32,711 nt of DNA from Lachnospiraceae bacterium (GTDB taxonomy: Bacteria; Bacillota; Clostridia; Lachnospirales; Lachnospiraceae), in contig JAFQAU010000065.1 in assembly GCA_017399885.1 (NCBI GenBank), positions 1 to 32,711 of the forward strand. The letters run 5' to 3'. The notes below the pieces were generated by a model. The model was not told where the DNA came from. It did no database searches and was given only the letters and a program-made list of their open reading frames with translations. Position 1 is the stretch's first letter. Each line of letters begins with the position of its first letter. Position numbers and translations under genes: made by a program. Shown in pieces: positions 30,528-32,711 of the stretch.

Positions 30528-32441
30528 TTATTTTTGCATAAAAAGCGCCAGAATATATGCGGAAAACAGATAAACGCTACTGTTCATATCATGAGTCAAA
30601 GGGGAAAACTCTTTCTCATTAATCAGAGAAAGGACCTGTTCGGAATCAATATAACGACGTATTGCATCGGATTTTAAAGCCTCTATATAGAGCGGTTTGA
30701 GTGTGTCCCAATCACGTGCAATACGGATATTCCAGTCATCATTTTGGATGCCGTGCCGATTCCAGTTATTGATAATGTGTTGCGGTATCATGTCCTTCAT
30801 ATTCCCACGGATCAGCCATTTTGTGGTACCTTTATATGCAAAAAAATCGTAAGGCAGGTGATAACAGAAGCGAACCATGCGAGAATCTTTGGTAGGGTCA
30901 CGTAACACAATACCATGTTTCAGGCCGATTTTCGTTTCCCATTCTCCCATATAGGTACATCCACTAAAGCAGATGAGCTGTTCCTGATAGCCTGATTGTG
31001 TATTCGGCAGGTCCGAGAAAATGTGCATTTGTCCCATGTCAAAACGTTCCTGTAGAGGATAACGTTTGATAAAATCATCAGAGAGAAATGAGTTATACAA
31101 TTTATAATCTGTTTTGTAGTGCTTCCATTCCAGTGATATTTTGTGCAAATAGCGCAGATAGGAAAGCAGAAATTTCCGACGAGGAATTTTCATATGTACG
31201 GCAAGATTATTCATGGATTTTAGTAGTTTCAAATAATGCTTTTTATGATATAAATCATAAAAAATAGGATCCATATTTCCATAGGATATCGTAGAATTAC
31301 CGAACTGACCGGATAACACGATTCTACAACCTGCCTTAGCAGCATGAGCATAGATTTCATCTAGGTTTGGATAATTTACAAAGGCTTTGTATGGAATTTC
31401 CAGCGTATTCAAACCATCAGGGATACTTTCGATGGCATTTTTTCCTTCATTACATAGAAAATGAGGAAGAATATTAGGATGCATGGCAATGATAGCTTCG
31501 ACATCCTTTGTTTCGTTGTATATTTGATGAGCAGTATTTTCCTTTACTTCCTCGAAAGGAACATAGGTATATGCAAATAAGTTCTTTGTGTTTGGTTGCA
31601 ATAGGTCAGCGGCAATCGTTCCCACACTAGAGGAATCAAGTCCACTGCTTAGTGCGATACCTATTTCACCATTTGTGCGTATAGCATCTGATACGCAGTC
31701 AGTAAGAAGCTTGCGGAAATAGGAACCATACTCGTTAGCGGTCTTGCAATCACAGTCTGCTAATGGCTCTGCAGGAGACCAGTAAGTGCTTTGCTGAATA
31801 TTGTTTTCTGTAATTGTAAGAATGGTTGCATGAGGAAGTTTATAGACATTTTGATAAGGTGTCTCATGTACGACAACGGTAGGAATCAACGTAGGAGCAG
31901 CCAGATAATCCATGCAATACCATTCATTTAATGGAAGTTCAGGATAAAGTGCCAGAATCGGAGTAAGTAAGGTTGAGAAAGTAACAGTATCTTCGTGGCG
32001 ATAATAGTACAGACAACGACTTGAGACATGATCACTTACAAGATAGAGTGTCTTTGTCTGTTCTTCCCATAGAGCAATGGAAAAGAGACCTCGTAGATGC
32101 TTTACGCAATCAATGCCCCACTTTTGATAGGCGCAGTAGATTAGGTCTCCATCAGGCATAGAAGTATCGGAGATAGAAAGTGTTTGCATCAGTTCTGTAC
32201 GATTATCAATGATACAATCCGCAGTAAGAATAAAATGTTTGTCATGGTCAACAATAGGGAGTCTTTCATGAACAGATTCTTTTGTAATATGCTGAATGCC
32301 ACATCCCATATAGCAGTTTTGATACTGTTCAGAATGATAAGTATCAATTTTACACTTTTGTTGATACGGTGTTTTCATAATGGAATCTATATTTGTTGGT
32401 ATTTCGTGTGAAAAAGAAATAGTGCCCCATATAGCAGACAT
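30528..32441 (-). CDS. Lasso-type cyclase C2 (asparagine synthetase-like)
   Basis: 637 aa, with a strong AAGGAGG 7 bases before the ATG. It begins MSAIWGTI like C1, so it also lacks the amidotransferase Cys. The PP-loop SSGLDSSS (265-272) is at the same place as in C1 (SGGMDSTS), and GIVLRDPTKDSRMV matches C1's GVILRDPTMDKRLI. The whole length aligns by motif order, so C1 and C2 are paralogues, but they differ clearly in sequence (for example EIPYKAFVNYPNLDEIYAHA against the C1 counterpart). This suggests old divergence and separate substrates. A2 lies downstream on the same strand and is the inferred substrate. Confidence 0.9.
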   Translation of the reverse strand: MSAIWGTISFSHEIPTNIDSIMKTPYQQKCKIDTYHSEQYQNCYMGCGIQHITKESVHERLPIVDHDKHFILTADCIIDNRTELMQTLSISDTSMPDGDLIYCAYQKWGIDCVKHLRGLFSIALWEEQTKTLYLVSDHVSSRCLYYYRHEDTVTFSTLLTPILALYPELPLNEWYCMDYLAAPTLIPTVVVHETPYQNVYKLPHATILTITENNIQQSTYWSPAEPLADCDCKTANEYGSYFRKLLTDCVSDAIRTNGEIGIALSSGLDSSSVGTIAADLLQPNTKNLFAYTYVPFEEVKENTAHQIYNETKDVEAIIAMHPNILPHFLCNEGKNAIESIPDGLNTLEIPYKAFVNYPNLDEIYAHAAKAGCRIVLSGQFGNSTISYGNMDPIFYDLYHKKHYLKLLKSMNNLAVHMKIPRRKFLLSYLRYLHKISLEWKHYKTDYKLYNSFLSDDFIKRYPLQERFDMGQMHIFSDLPNTQSGYQEQLICFSGCTYMGEWETKIGLKHGIVLRDPTKDSRMVRFCYHLPYDFFAYKGTTKWLIRGNMKDMIPQHIINNWNRHGIQNDDWNIRIARDWDTLKPLYIEALKSDAIRRYIDSEQVLSLINEKEFSPLTHDMNSSVYLFSAYILALFMQK

Positions 32442-32459
32442 AAGAATACCTCCTTGTTA

Positions 32460-32711
32460 TTATGGTGTGTATGGCAAGGTAAAGAAAAAACAGCTTCCTT
32501 TGCCCTCTTCGCTTGTACAACCTACCGTGCCTTGATGACGTTCGATAATCGCTTTAACAATCGATAACCAAAGTCCTGTGCCACCAATAGAACCAGGGGT
32601 TCTGGCAGAGGAAACGGTATAAGTACGATTGAAAAGTAGAGGGAGATTTTCAGCCGGAATACCAACGCCATGATCTATTACCTTGACGAAAAGAAAATGG
32701 GAATCTTCGGA
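32460..32711 (-). CDS. Sensor histidine kinase, C-terminal part (5' end outside window)
   Basis: 84 codons are visible, read leftward from the window edge to TAA at 32460-32462. They hold the end of a HATPase_c domain: VIDHGVGIPAENLPLLFNR (G1 box and F box), then GGTGLWLSIVKAIIERHQGT (G2 box, with Trp where Gly is commonest), and GKGSCFFFTLP at the end. It therefore binds ATP and would phosphorylate a partner regulator not seen here. The gene ends 18 bases before cyclase C2 on the same strand with no terminator between, so read-through into C2-A2 is likely. Whether it controls the lasso locus is not known. Confidence 0.9.
   Translation of the reverse strand, partial: SEDSHFLFVKVIDHGVGIPAENLPLLFNRTYTVSSARTPGSIGGTGLWLSIVKAIIERHQGTVGCTSEEGKGSCFFFTLPYTP

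Noticed and set aside
1..32711. CRISPR array, tRNA/rRNA genes, insertion sequences or phage genes
   Set aside because: No regularly spaced repeats, no recognisable tRNA cloverleaf, transposase or integrase frame was seen.

Overview
The window is AT-rich DNA with densely packed genes, strong AGGAGG-type ribosome binding sites, a c-di-GMP-I (GEMM) riboswitch and a GH5 cellulase-like enzyme. Together these suggest a Clostridia member of the Bacillota, most likely a Lachnospiraceae gut or rumen bacterium. The genus cannot be fixed from the sequence alone.

Layout. Positions 1-385 hold the end of a LacI-type regulator, followed by a two-way terminator and a leftward membrane protein with a degenerate GGDEF domain (434-1147). 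Positions 1395-15776 form one long rightward exopolysaccharide (EPS) operon of the Wzx/Wzy type. It encodes an Alg14/Alg13-like glycosyltransferase pair, a BY-kinase-like ATPase, a secreted Ig-like membrane protein, a Wzz-like protein, five GT2 glycosyltransferases, a Wzy-like polymerase, a GT14 enzyme, a pyruvyl transferase, and an SGNH/MBOAT acylation pair. Neither a flippase nor a priming glycosyltransferase lies inside this operon. Positions 15847-18339 carry a terminator, a c-di-GMP-I riboswitch with its own terminator, and a secreted protein with two repeats and a transglutaminase-like domain.

From 18447 to 32441 there is a RiPP locus of the lasso-peptide (paeninodin-like) kind, mixed with EPS-type genes. 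It has two asparagine-synthetase-like cyclases (C1 18447-20390 +; C2 30528-32441 -). Each is followed by a small precursor gene (A1 20497-20658 +, 53 aa; A2 30247-30438 -, 63 aa). The two C-to-A modules face each other in inverted orientation and enclose single copies of a nucleotidyltransferase, the B2 leader peptidase, the B1 (PqqD-like) leader-binding protein, an ABC exporter and an HPr-kinase-like kinase. A GH5 enzyme, a QueC-like PP-loop protein and a Wzx-type flippase also lie between the modules. The window ends in the C-terminal part of a histidine kinase located 18 bases upstream of C2.

How the genes may work together (inference). B1 would bind the leaders and B2 would cut them. C1 and C2 would each close a ring on their own core. 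The single kinase would phosphorylate the C-terminal Ser shared by both precursors (both end in Glu-Asp-x-Leu-Ser), and the ABC protein would export the products. The displaced flippase probably serves the neighbouring EPS operon. The most unusual points are the two-precursor/two-cyclase design with shared tailoring genes, a ring-acceptor Asp at +10 (not +7 to +9) after the leader Thr-Ala in both precursors, a QueC-like enzyme beside the flippase, and a BY-kinase-like protein without the Walker A lysine.
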